This document shows, in pieces, positions 1 to 11,510 of a stretch of 64,000 bases of DNA. The position numbers were made by a program, and so were the translations under genes. Origin of the DNA: Centropus unirufus (taxonomy: Eukaryota > Chordata > Aves > Cuculiformes > Centropidae). The stretch's first letter is position 1; the number at the start of each line of letters is the position of its first letter. The stretch spans positions 1 through 64,000 of the forward strand of contig VYZI01000043.1 in NCBI GenBank assembly GCA_013397695.1, given 5' to 3'. The notes beneath the pieces are model-generated. The model was given only the letters and a program-made list of their open reading frames with translations. It was not told where the DNA came from and did no database searches.

Positions 1-1181
1 GAGGACAAAAAAAAATAGTTACATAAAAAACGTGATTGTAATGGCGGGCAGATGCTCCCGGGACATGAATTCTGTAACGTTAATGTATGTAAATCGCCTA
101 ATACTGTAACATTGCCAAACACAGAGATTTCAGATTATCTCCCATTCCAGTTCTGTTCCCGTGAGCCCTCAGAGGAGGTGTGGGACCTCAGGGAAGAGGG
201 CAGAGCCACTGGCCTTGTGGCACCGCCTGCTCCCCTGGAACATTCGAAGGAGTGCATGCGTGTTGCAGGGGTGAAGGTTAGTTAATTAATTCACCTTGAA
301 AACGAAGTTGAGCTAAGTGCTAAGTGTTCTTTTCCTCAGCCTGGTCACCCGTGGCTTTATAATTTCCTCTCCCCTTTCTTTAAATGTTACAGGCAGGAAT
401 GCATTGGGAACAGCACGGAGCCAACCGCTGTGTAAAAATAGCAGAGTCCCCGAGAGACCAGCAGCTTGATTTTGGTTTGGGGAGCTTTGGGGCTGACTGC
501 AGCTCAGTTTGAAACATGGGCAGTGCAAAGGGGTAAAAGTGACCCTGTCTGTGCTTCTTGTCCTTTCCTACAAGTCTGCATTTCAAACCAAACTCAAATC
601 TGCTCATAACCTCAGTATTAATTTCCCTGTGATTTTACCACGCTGTCTCTTGGCCATAAACCCCACTTGCGGCTCACTGCTTTCCCCCCAAACCCCCCTT
701 TTAAAGCAGTTCCCCCTCAGGCCACATCTTGGTGGCTGGGGTTTGTTATCCATTCTCATGGACCGAGCTGCAGATTTTTAAGATGTTTCTGCTCTGGGTG
801 ACCAGAGTGCTCTTTTGTTGGAAATCACCACGGCAGAACGAGCAGGAGTGAGGGTGTGCCAGCTGCTGCTGGGGGCAGCTTTGGCTGGACAGCCAGGCTG
901 TGAAACAGAGCCTGTGGCTGGGCTGGGTTCTGCTCTGCCATCATAAGTGGCTCCAAAGTCTGGCATTCCTGCACCGGACAATAGAGAAGCAGAGAGCTCT
1001 TGAGTAAAAACGGAGTGTTGCAGACACTGGGTTAGCTCTCGGGTTTTCAGAGTCCCCTGGGATACACATGCAAGATGCTCGAGAGAGATTTCTCAGCCCT
1101 CCTCCAGATAATTCTCGGCTGATGAGCGTGTGCCACTCTTCATCCTGCTGGTTTTGATGCAGGGCTTGTGTTTTGCAGACA
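1..1181. other. Left flank or upstream intron of CYB5RL
   Basis: No coding exon is recognised here. The segment ends in TTTTGCAG three bases before the CYB5RL start codon, which looks like a splice acceptor. An upstream non-coding or partly coding exon may therefore lie in this stretch or beyond the left edge. In mammals MRPL37 lies on the 5' side of CYB5RL in the opposite orientation; none of it is visible. Confidence 0.5.
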
Positions 1182-4100
1182 ATGAGTGGAAATGAGGACG
1201 ACTGGCTGTCTCTCAAACCCCAGGAACCTTCTCCATCCCAGTGCTGCGGCAGCGGCTGCAAACCCTGCATCTATGATCTGTACGAGAAGGAGCTTGCACA
1301 ATGGGAAAGAGCCAGAGCAAAACAAGACAAAAGCCTCCTCATGGAAAAGAGGGAGCAGGTCAATTTATCTTTATCACATCCTAGAGCCAGTTCTTTGATC
1401 GTACTTGTCACTGTATGGGGTTGTGATGGGTGAGGGATGCAGCAATAGATGAAAGCGGTGCCTTAAACGAAATTCCCCAAACGCTTCCTTCACAGCCACC
1501 CTCCCCCTTGCCTGCTCTCTCCCTGCTGTAATGTGATTTCCAAGTATCGAGTTCGCCCTGGTGTCGCATTACAGCCCTGGATCTGCAGCTCCTCCTTGCT
1601 GGGGTACCCCAGCCGGCCAGAGCCAGCCTCTCTGGAAAGTGGAAATAGGTGAAAGGTACAAAGAATCACAATTTTCTCATAGCAGTTCCCCCTGAGAAGC
1701 TCTGTTTTCTTGACCTTTTCATCTTTCCCTAATTTTTAGTCTCATATTTTGAGGATGAAAAAAACCTGCATTATGTGTGGTGGAGCAGTCTTCGGAGCAT
1801 AATTTTAAGCTTGTCAATGCCCTTTTACATAAGATTAACCACGCTGGGTCAAGTAAAAACAATCAGCGTTGAAACAGCTAACAGCATTTCCTATTTGCAG
1901 TGGTCATCAGTAGGTTTCCAAGTTGCCCCCAAAGCAGTGCCCAGCTATTTTGGCAGCATTATTTCTGTTTGTTTTCAGGCATGAGAAAATTATTGCGGTG
2001 AGTCATAATAGGATGACCTTGCTGTAAGGTGTAAAAATCTAATTTAAAAGAAGGGGAGATGTGAGATCCCGAAGTGCATGCTGCAGAACACCATAATGCG
2101 TCAGCAGAGAGCTGAAATTTGTGCTGGGCCCCAGCCTTTAATACATGTTCTTCTAGAATCCTGAGTGTCCCTGGCACTAAATTAGCATGCACGTTTGCTT
2201 CCAGAGAAAAATGTAACAATAAAAGACACCATCTAACCGAGTAATTATTTATTGTTGTTCTTGCAGAGCAATAATTCAGAACTGAATCCAGATACATTTA
2301 CTGCATTCAGCATAAGCTCGGTGGAGCAGCTAACAGAGGACACCTACCAGTACAAATTTGAATTACCGGGAAATGGCAGTCTGCGATTGAGTTTAGGACA
2401 ACATATGGTGTTAAGGTATTGTTCTCTGTGCTAGTTAAACAGTCGGCATTATGTAACCTAATACGTAGGGTTTTGTCAATAGACAAAGGCTTCATACCAG
2501 GCAAATCATAATTTCTATACCTCCATGGTGACACAGATGAAAGAACTCGTGAGCTCATTAGCTCTACTAATTTTATGGTAAAAGGCAATCCACAGCTCTG
2601 TATTTCTTAGGCATTATCCTTGTGGGTCAGAAAGAACTAGGTGTGATTAAGAAAATCCATGTGCAGAAGGAAAGAGTCGAGGAAGAGATGTTACAGCAGA
2701 TTATTTACTCCAGCATGTTGGAATGAAGACAATGAGCTGTGCTTACACTGGAGCTTGGTCTTTTAGGCCGTGTATCTTGAGGTAACTCAGCACCCAGGGT
2801 GTTAACCCCCGTGTCCAGGCGTTTCCCGAGTGATTCCCAACAAAACAACCCTCCTGCATGGTTTATTGCTTGCCAGAAAGGAGCCACTTGGGGAAAGTTT
2901 ATGTCTCTCTCAGCCATCTGTGGTGATCATTGCCAGATAGAAAAAGTGGTGTTGTGATGCCATTGATCTGTATCTGTTGACGTTATTTGTACGTTAACAG
3001 CTGATGTGTGCAGCTGGCTGCCTGCTGAAAGTACACACTTCTCCCTTCAGCCATCTCCTCTAATGCAGCGGAGGAAGAGCTTCGGTCACTTCAATCAATT
3101 GCCTTAGTCAGTAGGAAAGAGCAGGGTGGATATATTCTATGGAAAGAGAAGACTTACAGGAAAATACAGTGTATCTTGGCAAGACCTCAGGTCAAGGATG
3201 TGCCCTGCCTTTCATTATTTAATTACCAGATGCTGTCGGAGCACAGAAAGGGAAGGAGACCCCTGTTCAAAAGGGATAGAAGACTTATTGCAAAAGCATT
3301 TTCCTCTCCCCTCTTCCAGTCTTGCACATTCAGCTGTTGCTCACAGAGCAGCTCAAACATCCTTGCAGGGATGTGCCCATGAGCTGAATACATGGTACAG
3401 TTGGGGCCTCCACCAGGAAAGTAAAAGGTGCATTTAGCCATTATGTTCCCTCTAGATTTTTACTTCTGGAAAAGAAATGTTTTGCATCGGTGTACAGACT
3501 GGCCTATGGGGAAGAGGACCCGCTGCCTCCCTCATCTCCCCAGAGAACTGCAGAGGTTTGGTAATGCTGGTCAAGAACCAAAGTCACAGTGGGCTCCTGT
3601 ATTTCTCTTCTCAGAGGAATGGTGAATGGTTTGGAGGTCCAGCGAGCCTATACTCCGATTAGTCCAGGGAATGCAGAAGGCTACTTTGAAGTTATAATCA
3701 AAGTAAGTAAGCCTGTACAATATGGATTAGAGTCCAAGGTGCTGGGGACTATGTTTTCTTCAGGAACCAAGCACACTGTCAGCATTTCAAGTGAGAGTCT
3801 TTCAAATCCCTCATGGACTGTTCCAATGTTGTTTTGAAGCAGTTGTGCTTTGCTGATAAAATTTGCAGTTTTCCCCACAAAACTGAGAGCAGAGGAAGGT
3901 GACACACAAACAAGTGCTTTGCAGTTAAGCCTCTTTAAGCACTTGGGAGAGAGCCTCTTGGGAGCCCTGCAGTCACCAGCGTGGAAAGACGTGCCCATTC
4001 CACTTCCCTGATTTCATTTTGCCATTCCAATCTATCTTTGAAATTGCATCCAGTTGTCAGTCCAATTGATCCACTGATTTTGGGAAGTCTTTGCCCTGCT

Positions 4101-7100
4101 GTTACCCTCCCCCCGTATTTTCCCTTTAAGAACACTCCTCAAAAAAAATGTTAATTTTATTAAAAAATGTAGGCAGGGAGTGGGCAGCTGTTTCTGGTTT
4201 GCAGTCAAAGCTCTGGCGTTGCCTGCAGTTTGAGAGCTTCCTCGTGGCCCGTGGCACAGGGAGGTGGCCCATGGCGCAGAGAGGTGGCCCATGGGCACAG
4301 TCTATCTATCAGGGTGCATGGGGTGGCAGAGTCACATTTTGAACGAGTGTCCTGGCCCTTATGGAGGCCACTACAAAATGCCGGTTGAGTTCAAAAGAAT
4401 TTTATAGGAGAACTTGCGTGGAAATTTGTCCAAATAAAGTCTGCAGGGCCCTCATAAATGATTACTTTGTGTGGAGAATATCAAATTGATGGTTTTTCTG
4501 ATACTGCACTTGTGTGTCGCTAGGGATTCCTCAGGGCAGACAGGGACCTCAGGATAGGTGTGGAATTCACAGTGCTGGGTTTCCCAGGTGGCTCGTAGAG
4601 AGCGACCACTTGTCCTCTCTCTGCCTTCCAGGATTTTGTTTTTCCGGGGGCTTGGTATGCACTGCACGTTCAAACACAAACCGTGTTCTTTAGAGAGGTG
4701 TACAGCTTCTATAGGACACCTGTGGGAGGGTCATTTCACCATTCTTGTGGCAATTGGTGTGTGGTAGGGGAGAGAAATGTTGCATTTGAGTCGCGTTAAT
4801 ACGAAACGTTCACAGGATGATTGTGAAATTTCATGTATACTTGCTTGTTACTCACAGGTTTTGCATTTCAATAATAATAGTAATGATTGTAATGATACCT
4901 TTCCTTTGTATAGAACCTTTCATCCCAAAGGGAGCTGTAGTTATTCTCTGGCACTGACAAAAGGGGTTGGTAACACCCAGTGTAAAGCAGCCATTTTTAT
5001 AACTCACACTGTAGGTTGTGGTATATTTCACACTATTCAGGCAATTTTGGAAAGTACTGTATTATTATTATTATTACTATGCAATCCAAGCACTGTTCAA
5101 ACCCTTCTGTCTCCTGTTATTATAGCATCGCATTTGTGATACTACAGTTAAGAATGAGGGAGTTGCCATTTACAGAGCATAACCCTCTTTTTGAGTGATT
5201 TTATAATATTAGGGTTTCTCTCCATGTAAAACTGGGTGTAGAAATTTCCCCCCAGGATATAATTATTTTTTTTCTTTTGATTTAGAAAAAATCATTTAAA
5301 ATCCACTCAATCACTTCTAACTTCAATTTTTGGAAATAATTTTGGTGAAAGAAGGATTGTTTTAGTTTCCATTACCCTGGTCCATTGGGAATAGGCAATA
5401 AGTGGAGCTGACTTTTCTGCTCTTGCCTTGGGTTTCCATTTATATTTGAAGAAGGCAGGTATAAAATATCGCTCCTTTGATGCGACTGCACAGTCTTTGC
5501 ATGAGACTTAGAACCTGCCCAGTGCTTTCTGAACATGAAGTGTTAATGACAGTAATGCAGAGCCTGGATGTGTCTCTGTTAAGCATTTACCTTTTGAATG
5601 TAACAACTAGTGCTAACAGTTCTTAATACTTGATGTATCTTGATTAAGTGCAGTTGTTAGGAGGGGAGGAGCATCTACGTTCTTTCTTAGCTAATACTGC
5701 TTGCAAGCACAAACACATGCTCGCTCACTCATTTTTTCTTGGATTCTTTGTGGTTCACCAATTTTGTTTGCCTGCAGTGCAGCTTGGTGGCCAGCCAAGG
5801 CACTGGGGTGTGGAGCTGGGCTTCTGTCCAATGCGTGTGCAGAAAATACCCCAAAATATGCTTCTTCTGTATGAGCTGGAGCCTTCAAGGGCCTATATCA
5901 CGTCCTGTCTTTTGACCTCTGGTTGTGTTGCTCTTCCTCAGGTTTATGAGTGGCATCGCCCCGGTGCGAGACCAGTTGTCTGCTGCAGCTGTTGGGCTTA
6001 TCAGCTCTGGCTGTTTGGACCAGCCCTTGCTCTCCAGCCAGATCCCATAGACTCTGCCTGTTCTTCTGTGCGCGTTTGCTCTCATTAACTAAAGCGATCA
6101 TACACACAGGATGTACCTATACACGTAGCACATAGCAACAAGATTGCTTAGATGAGCCCTTCATTTTCCAGCCTCTCCTTGCTTCTCTGTGTCTAGCAAG
6201 CACTGGCCCTTTCTCATCAGTCATGAGTGAGGTCAGCATTCCTGCAGGAAAAGCCTAGATAAGACTGTGCGTGGTAGAAAGACAGGCATTTTTTTTGCTA
6301 TTGCTTTTCTTCCATGAGGCCCACAGTAATGTGGGTTTTTTTTAAGGCATCCCTTTGCATACAGATGATCCATTCTGGAAACAAGACTTTTGTAAATGAG
6401 AAACCCGACTTTGGATCCCTAATTGCATCAACACAGCATCTGAGAGACTGAAATAAAGCGAGAGCTTTGCAGTGTTTATATAACTATCAGTACCCAAAGG
6501 GCATTTCCAGACCCCATATCCTGAGGTTTGGAGAATGCTTGAAGGCTTGGACTGTGCTTTGCATTCAAGACACTCTTCTCTGTGTGCTTTGTAAGCAAGA
6601 ACTCTGATAAGCTTTTTCCAGTTTTGGAAATTCAGACTGCATGAGAGTGGGTTGTGTTTACATTATAGTCAAGCTGGAATGCATCCAATATGATTTAATT
6701 TAAATGTCTTTGTTTTGAGTAGAACTTTGAGTTATTTTTCAAATAGAACAATCTTTCTTTTTAAACTCACAAAATGTTGGGGTTTTTTTTTTGCCCCCTT
6801 CTTGTTTAAATGTAGATAACTTAATAACTGACTTTAGGCTGGGAAACTTTCCAGCAGAGTATAATTATTCTTTTCTTTTGTGCAATGTTTTTTATTAGTG
6901 CTATGAAGCTGGGCTAATGTCACAATACATAAAAACTTGGAAAAAAGGAGACGTGGTCTTTTGGCGTGGGCCGTTCGGAGGGTTCCCATATCAACCTAAT
7001 AAGGTTAGTTCTCTCAGAGACGTAGGATGTTTCAGCTTGTGGCAGCTAGCATTGTTTAGTGCTCCAAAGGCAAGACATCAAGTTGATTACTCTTTTCATG

Positions 7101-10100
7101 ATTATTTTAGGGACTTCCTGGGTTACTGTACAGTGCTACAGCAGGAGAAATTACACCTTATTGAACTGCAGAATGTTTGAGAAGGAAGAGGAGAGGGAGG
7201 TGGACAGCAGACTGGAAAATATTAGCAAAGCTCTCTCTGTTCGTCTCTTGCATTAGAAGTTCCTGATATGTTTAACAAAGGGAATGTATTTTGCACCAGC
7301 AATGAGTGTGGATTGGGTTTTGCCTTGTTTGAATCACGTGGCTGTTTTGTGGCTGAGCGCGAGCGACAGGGAAGTGTTGATGTATTTCTCTCTTGGGTAT
7401 TCCCTAAACTGTAGCAGCTCCAGCGAGGTGTCACGTCACCCGGCCACTCTGCAAATGTTGATCCCACCTGCTGATACCAGGCTCCCTGCAAAGAAAGGCA
7501 GATCCAGTTTCAAGGGAAGGCTTCTCACACACACTAATTCAGTTACTTAATTCTGACCTTTCAAATGAGGAGCAAAATTGAAACACTGGTCATTCAGATC
7601 CCAAGGCCTTGTTTTTTCTTCTTCTCTCCCCACTCCCAACAAAAATAAGGCTGTAAAATCCCAGTGGCCAGGCTCCATGCAGAACAATTGTCTTCTGCGA
7701 TTTTAAGCTACTGTTCCCTTTTCTTCATAAAAGCTTCCAGATAATCATTTGGGACAGAACATGGCAGTCATCCCTAGAAATGGCTGTGCCTGGGGGCTCT
7801 CTGAGTGATCCATGTACACGCAGTTTGTAAAGCACCTGAACAATCTTTAAAATAACTTGCTGTAGTAGAAGTGTTTAGGATTTAAAACAAAGGTCTCAGT
7901 AGGATTCAACTTCAAGCAGATCAAATCCATCTGCAGTGAACTGCCCGGTCAAAACAGAGCGTAAGCAGCCTCTGTGGGCTTAGTAGGACCTCAAGTCCCG
8001 GTCCTGGCATTGTTGCACTGGCTGGCAGCTGTGGGAAGTGCTGAGAATCTTCTGTCCTTTTATGCACAACACCTTCCTGCCTCAAAATCTCTATCTCAAG
8101 CGAGTGAATGTCCCCCTTCGCAGGTGGGAAGCACTGCGGGCTGCTGCTCTGCTCTGTGAGAAAAGTGAGATAATGCACCAGGGAGATACCTGGGTCGGGA
8201 TGGAGAAGAAACAAACCATTTCCTGCAGAGAACACTCAGGATTGTACTTTGCAGCATCCAAGATGAACGCGGGGAGCATTTCTAGTGGGAAAACAATACA
8301 CAGTGGATCAGCTAAGTTTGGGGCAGGACTGAAACTGAAATATAAATGAACTGAAATCAAGGCTGAAGTTAGGAGAAATTATTTTATTTGGGTAAATAAA
8401 TTAGATTTAAATATACCTATTTAAATTAGATATAAATACATTAGATTTGATATAGAAACCTTGAAAGTGCTGTCTGTAATCCTTTGCGGAAAAGTACATT
8501 TTGATATTTGAATTTACCAGTTCATGACTTTTTGTTGTATGCTCTTACCAGTGTGGCAGCAAGGAGGAACTAATCATGAGCGTGTCCCTTTTCCCGTCAC
8601 CACAGCTCATTCAAAATTCTCTGTTCTGTTGTTAGCATGGAGAACTCCTCATGCTGGCCTCTGGTACCGGCCTCGCACCGATGCTTCCCATCCTCCAGTC
8701 CATAACAGATGATGAAGAGGATGAAACCTTTGTAACTCTTGTTGGCTGCTTCCGTACCTTTGACAAAATTTATTTGAAACCTCTTCTTCAGAATCTGTCT
8801 CGATTCTGGAACGTCAGAATATTCTACGTCCTAAGCCAGGTGAGTAAATGGACATGAAGTGTGTGTCTGGATTCTGTGTACTGGATGAGCCTCTGGCACC
8901 TCTGCTTGTCTGTCTGTCTGATTTCAATTCTTTCCCAGTTATTGAGGGTATTTTGTGACCCAGTAGCTGCTGGGTTTAGATCTGCTACATATTCTGGCAC
9001 GGCTACCAATCTGGAGAATTTTTGGGAAGCAACTATTGCTGCTTGTCCCTCTTTGCCTCCTTAGTGCCTGTTCCATTGGGATGGACCTGCTGATTCATAG
9101 TTACTGTTGATCATTCCTCCCCACTTTGCACCAAAACGTTTGTGCAAGGAAAACTTTACTGTGGGAGACTCACAGCAAAGAAACCATTTCTTCTTTCCTA
9201 ATACCAGTGCCTTGATCTGTCCTTATCATCCATTTTCTGCTCATAGCTAGGGCTCTCTTCTCCTACCGTGTTAGCATCAACTTCCCAGCAATTATTTTTC
9301 CCAGCTGACCCATTTTTAAACTTCTTAAAGTAATTTCCCCTTCTGTAAAATTACTTTTTCTGCCAAATCCACGGGATGAGGGCATACCTCTCAGTGGTCT
9401 TACATTTTGAGCAGGCTTTTTCATTTCCATTTGGTCCCAAAGTTGCCTGTGTTCTGCATGGATTTGGTAGTTGAAAATTACTTCCCTTAGAAATGAGGAT
9501 TCATTGCAGGGAGGATATAGAAAGAATTATTTATGCTAAGGGAACAAATCCCATTGCATTTTTAGTTTCTCGGATGAATCAGTTTTTGTTTCTCTCATGG
9601 TGGATCTGCCTCGTACATTATGTTCCACATAAGGCCGCACCAAGCTGAGATTGGGTACCAAGAAAAACACTTGTGATTAGGCACCCCCTCTGCTGCTTTA
9701 CAGGACCATAATGGGTGATTGTCTCTGGTGACATAGCTTAAATACCCTTTTGGAGACGGTGCTGTCTCAAGTGTGAGAAGGTCTTGAAATTCAATCAGTG
9801 AAGGGCAAAAAAACCACCTGACCCCTGTCAGCACTGTCTGCCCCTCATGTACATCCTCTCCTCTCTCCTCTCTCCTCTCTCCTCTCTCCTCTCTCCTCTC
9901 TCCTCTCTCCTCTCCTCTCCTCTTCCTGTCACCATCTGAGTACCTTCTGCTTCTAAGTCATGGCACTAGGGCAGTCCCCGCTGGATCTAATGCCATGGGG
10001 GTCTGATATTTCTCAGGGGATTGGAGCTGTGTTGGGAGCAGGGCTGGCGTCTTGGAGTTTTGGTCAAGGGAAATGGGGCTGAAAGCGACTTGGGAATGGG

Positions 10101-10645
10101 AGAAGCAATAGGGAGGAATAGACTGGGGGCTTGGGAATAGAAGTGGCAAGCTGGGAAGTGGTTCTCAAAAGAGAAGGTTCTGCAGGGTTTATTAATAATA
10201 GTTATGCTTTGATTTTTGTTCAGTCCTCTCTGAGTGAGCGGCCAGGTTCCATGGTAGAGAAAGATTTGATCTAAGCTTTGGAAGAGGAACACAGCTTTTG
10301 GGAAGGGTCAGCTCTACCTGGATGGAGTCACAAGGGCAAAAAACATCTTGTGCGGTGCTCCCAGGGGAGGAGGGAGATTCAGCTGTAAGCAATCAGTTTT
10401 CCTTTTCAACGCGTCACACTGCAAATCTTTTGCGTTTTCAGGAATCTTCACTGGAAAAACTTCCTTGGAGCTATCAGGAAAACACATACATTGGTCGTCT
10501 CAATGAAGATTTGATGAAGACGATAATAAATTCCTGTCGAAGAAGGCCATTTGTATTAATCTGTGGCTCTTCTGCATTCAGTGAAGATATGAGTAGATAC
10601 TTAGAAGCTGCAGGAATTGATGAAAAGTCCTATTTTGTCTTTTAG
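1182..10645 (+). CDS. CYB5RL: Cytochrome b5 reductase-like (NAD(P)H flavin oxidoreductase), six coding exons
   Basis: Coding exons: 1182-1358, 2267-2415, 3615-3702, 6899-7003, 8636-8839 and 10442-10645, all GT-AG and phase-consistent, giving 308 aa, close to mammalian CYB5RL. The N-terminus has the oxidoreductase-like cysteine motif CCGSGCKPC (residues 21-29). A ferredoxin-reductase-type FAD domain follows, with RAYTPIS (119-125) as the flavin-binding signature and GPFG (162-165). The NAD-binding half has GTGLAP (183-188) and CGS (282-284), and the chain ends in the aromatic residue typical of b5 reductases. Family knowledge: such enzymes pass electrons from NAD(P)H through FAD to one-electron acceptors; the partner of CYB5RL is not settled. 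No heme b5 domain is present. The ATG at 1182 fits the conserved N-terminus, but an acceptor-like TTTTGCAG just before it leaves an upstream exon possible. Exon 1 ends in a weak donor (GTCAAT). Confidence 0.95.
4243..4302. repeat. Imperfect 20-bp tandem repeat, three copies
   Basis: Three consecutive 20-bp units share the core GTGGCCC(A/G)TGG, inside CYB5RL intron 3. The copies differ by a few substitutions. No coding role is suggested. Confidence 0.6.
4870..4990. repeat. Possible ancient SINE fragment
   Basis: The block contains ATACCTTTCCTTTGTATAG followed by AACCTTTCATCCCAAAGGGA. This resembles the 'cactttcatcc..aaag' core found in several old amniote interspersed repeats. It is highly diverged, so family and borders are uncertain. 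It lies in CYB5RL intron 3. Confidence 0.25.
5061..5076. repeat. Short (ATT)n microsatellite
   Basis: About five ATT units lie in CYB5RL intron 3. Confidence 0.7.
9854..9925. repeat. (TCCTCTC)n polypyrimidine microsatellite
   Basis: A near-perfect 7-bp period runs for about eight units and then decays to 5-bp TCCTC units. The tract is pure pyrimidine on the plus strand and sits in CYB5RL intron 5, about 500 bases before the last exon. Homopurine-homopyrimidine mirror tracts of this kind can adopt triplex DNA; that is inference only. Confidence 0.9.
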
Positions 10646-11124
10646 CAGAATGTTCCTGACCTGGGAAACGGGCTGAGCCTCGGGCATCCTTGTTTCTCTG
10701 CAAACATTGCTCAAAATCAATCATCTCCACAGACTGAGTTCCTTGTGCATATACTTTCATAAGCTGTTGGATCAAAGTCTCCAGTAAGAGCCTCACTCTT
10801 GAGAGGGTTTTAAGGATCAGGTGCCACTCCAGAGTGTCCGCTATGATCCCCCACACCTCAGGGAGCAACATGGTAATGTTAACAGAAGTCTTCACATGCC
10901 GTTTTGAAAGCCTCCAAGTACACAGCTCTTCTGTAATGTGACGATCAGTGACTTGCTTTGCAAACTGTGTTAGTCTACAGTGGTACTGTGCTCCGTTGGA
11001 TGTCCAGAGGAGGTGTTTAATCATCAGCGTGAAGAACCCTGTGCCCTAGCCAAGGGAACAGCGGAGCACTGGCCTGGCAGGCTGAGGTCCATGCAGTTCA
11101 TTTCAGTTGTGTCATTATCTTGCT

Positions 11125-11195
11125 GGGCGGTGCTAGGCGAGTCACTTCAACCACTCTGAGCCTCAGCTGCCCTGTTATACACTAGCACAGAGGAG
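11125..11195 (+). repeat. MIR-like CORE-SINE remnant
   Basis: GGCGAGTCACTTC followed by CTCTGAGCCTCAG resembles the central MIR and CORE-SINE segment (AGTCACTTAACC then CTCTGAGCCTCAG). The match is partial and rests on memory of the consensus. Confidence 0.4.
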
Positions 11196-11498
11196 AAGGT
11201 ACCAATCTCCCCTGAAAAGAGCCTTTCCAGCCACATATGGGAAAGGCTATATGGGGGGATGGAATGGTACGTGATGCCCAGCAAGGCCTTAGGCAGGCAG
11301 TCCTCCTGCCCTAGCACAGCCTGCATTGCCTACCCTAATCCTTAGCCCTTGTAATGCCAACTGGGGAGAGGAAGCATATCCTAAAACTCTATGAGAAAGC
11401 ATCCACGTTGTAGCTGCTTTCTGTCTGGAAGGACGGTTGTTTTCTTTCCACTTCCCTTAAGAGTTGTTTAATAGCCGTGGAAATTGAACCTCTTTTCA

Positions 11499-11504
11499 AA
11501 TAAA
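11499..11504 (+). terminator. CYB5RL: Candidate CYB5RL polyadenylation signal
   Basis: First AATAAA downstream of the CYB5RL stop codon, about 850 bases after it. No transcript evidence is available from sequence alone. Confidence 0.45.
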
Positions 11505-11510
11505 CAGCTG

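Larger units (their letters stand above)
10646..11510 (+). other. CYB5RL: Probable CYB5RL 3' UTR
   Basis: Non-coding sequence follows the TAG at 10643-10645 up to the first AATAAA at 11499. A 148-codon minus-strand open frame crosses it but has no recognisable domain. Confidence 0.5.

Noticed and set aside
10578..11024. 148-codon minus-strand open frame behind CYB5RL
   Set aside because: It is antisense to the CYB5RL last exon and 3' UTR, with no domain and no splice signals noted.
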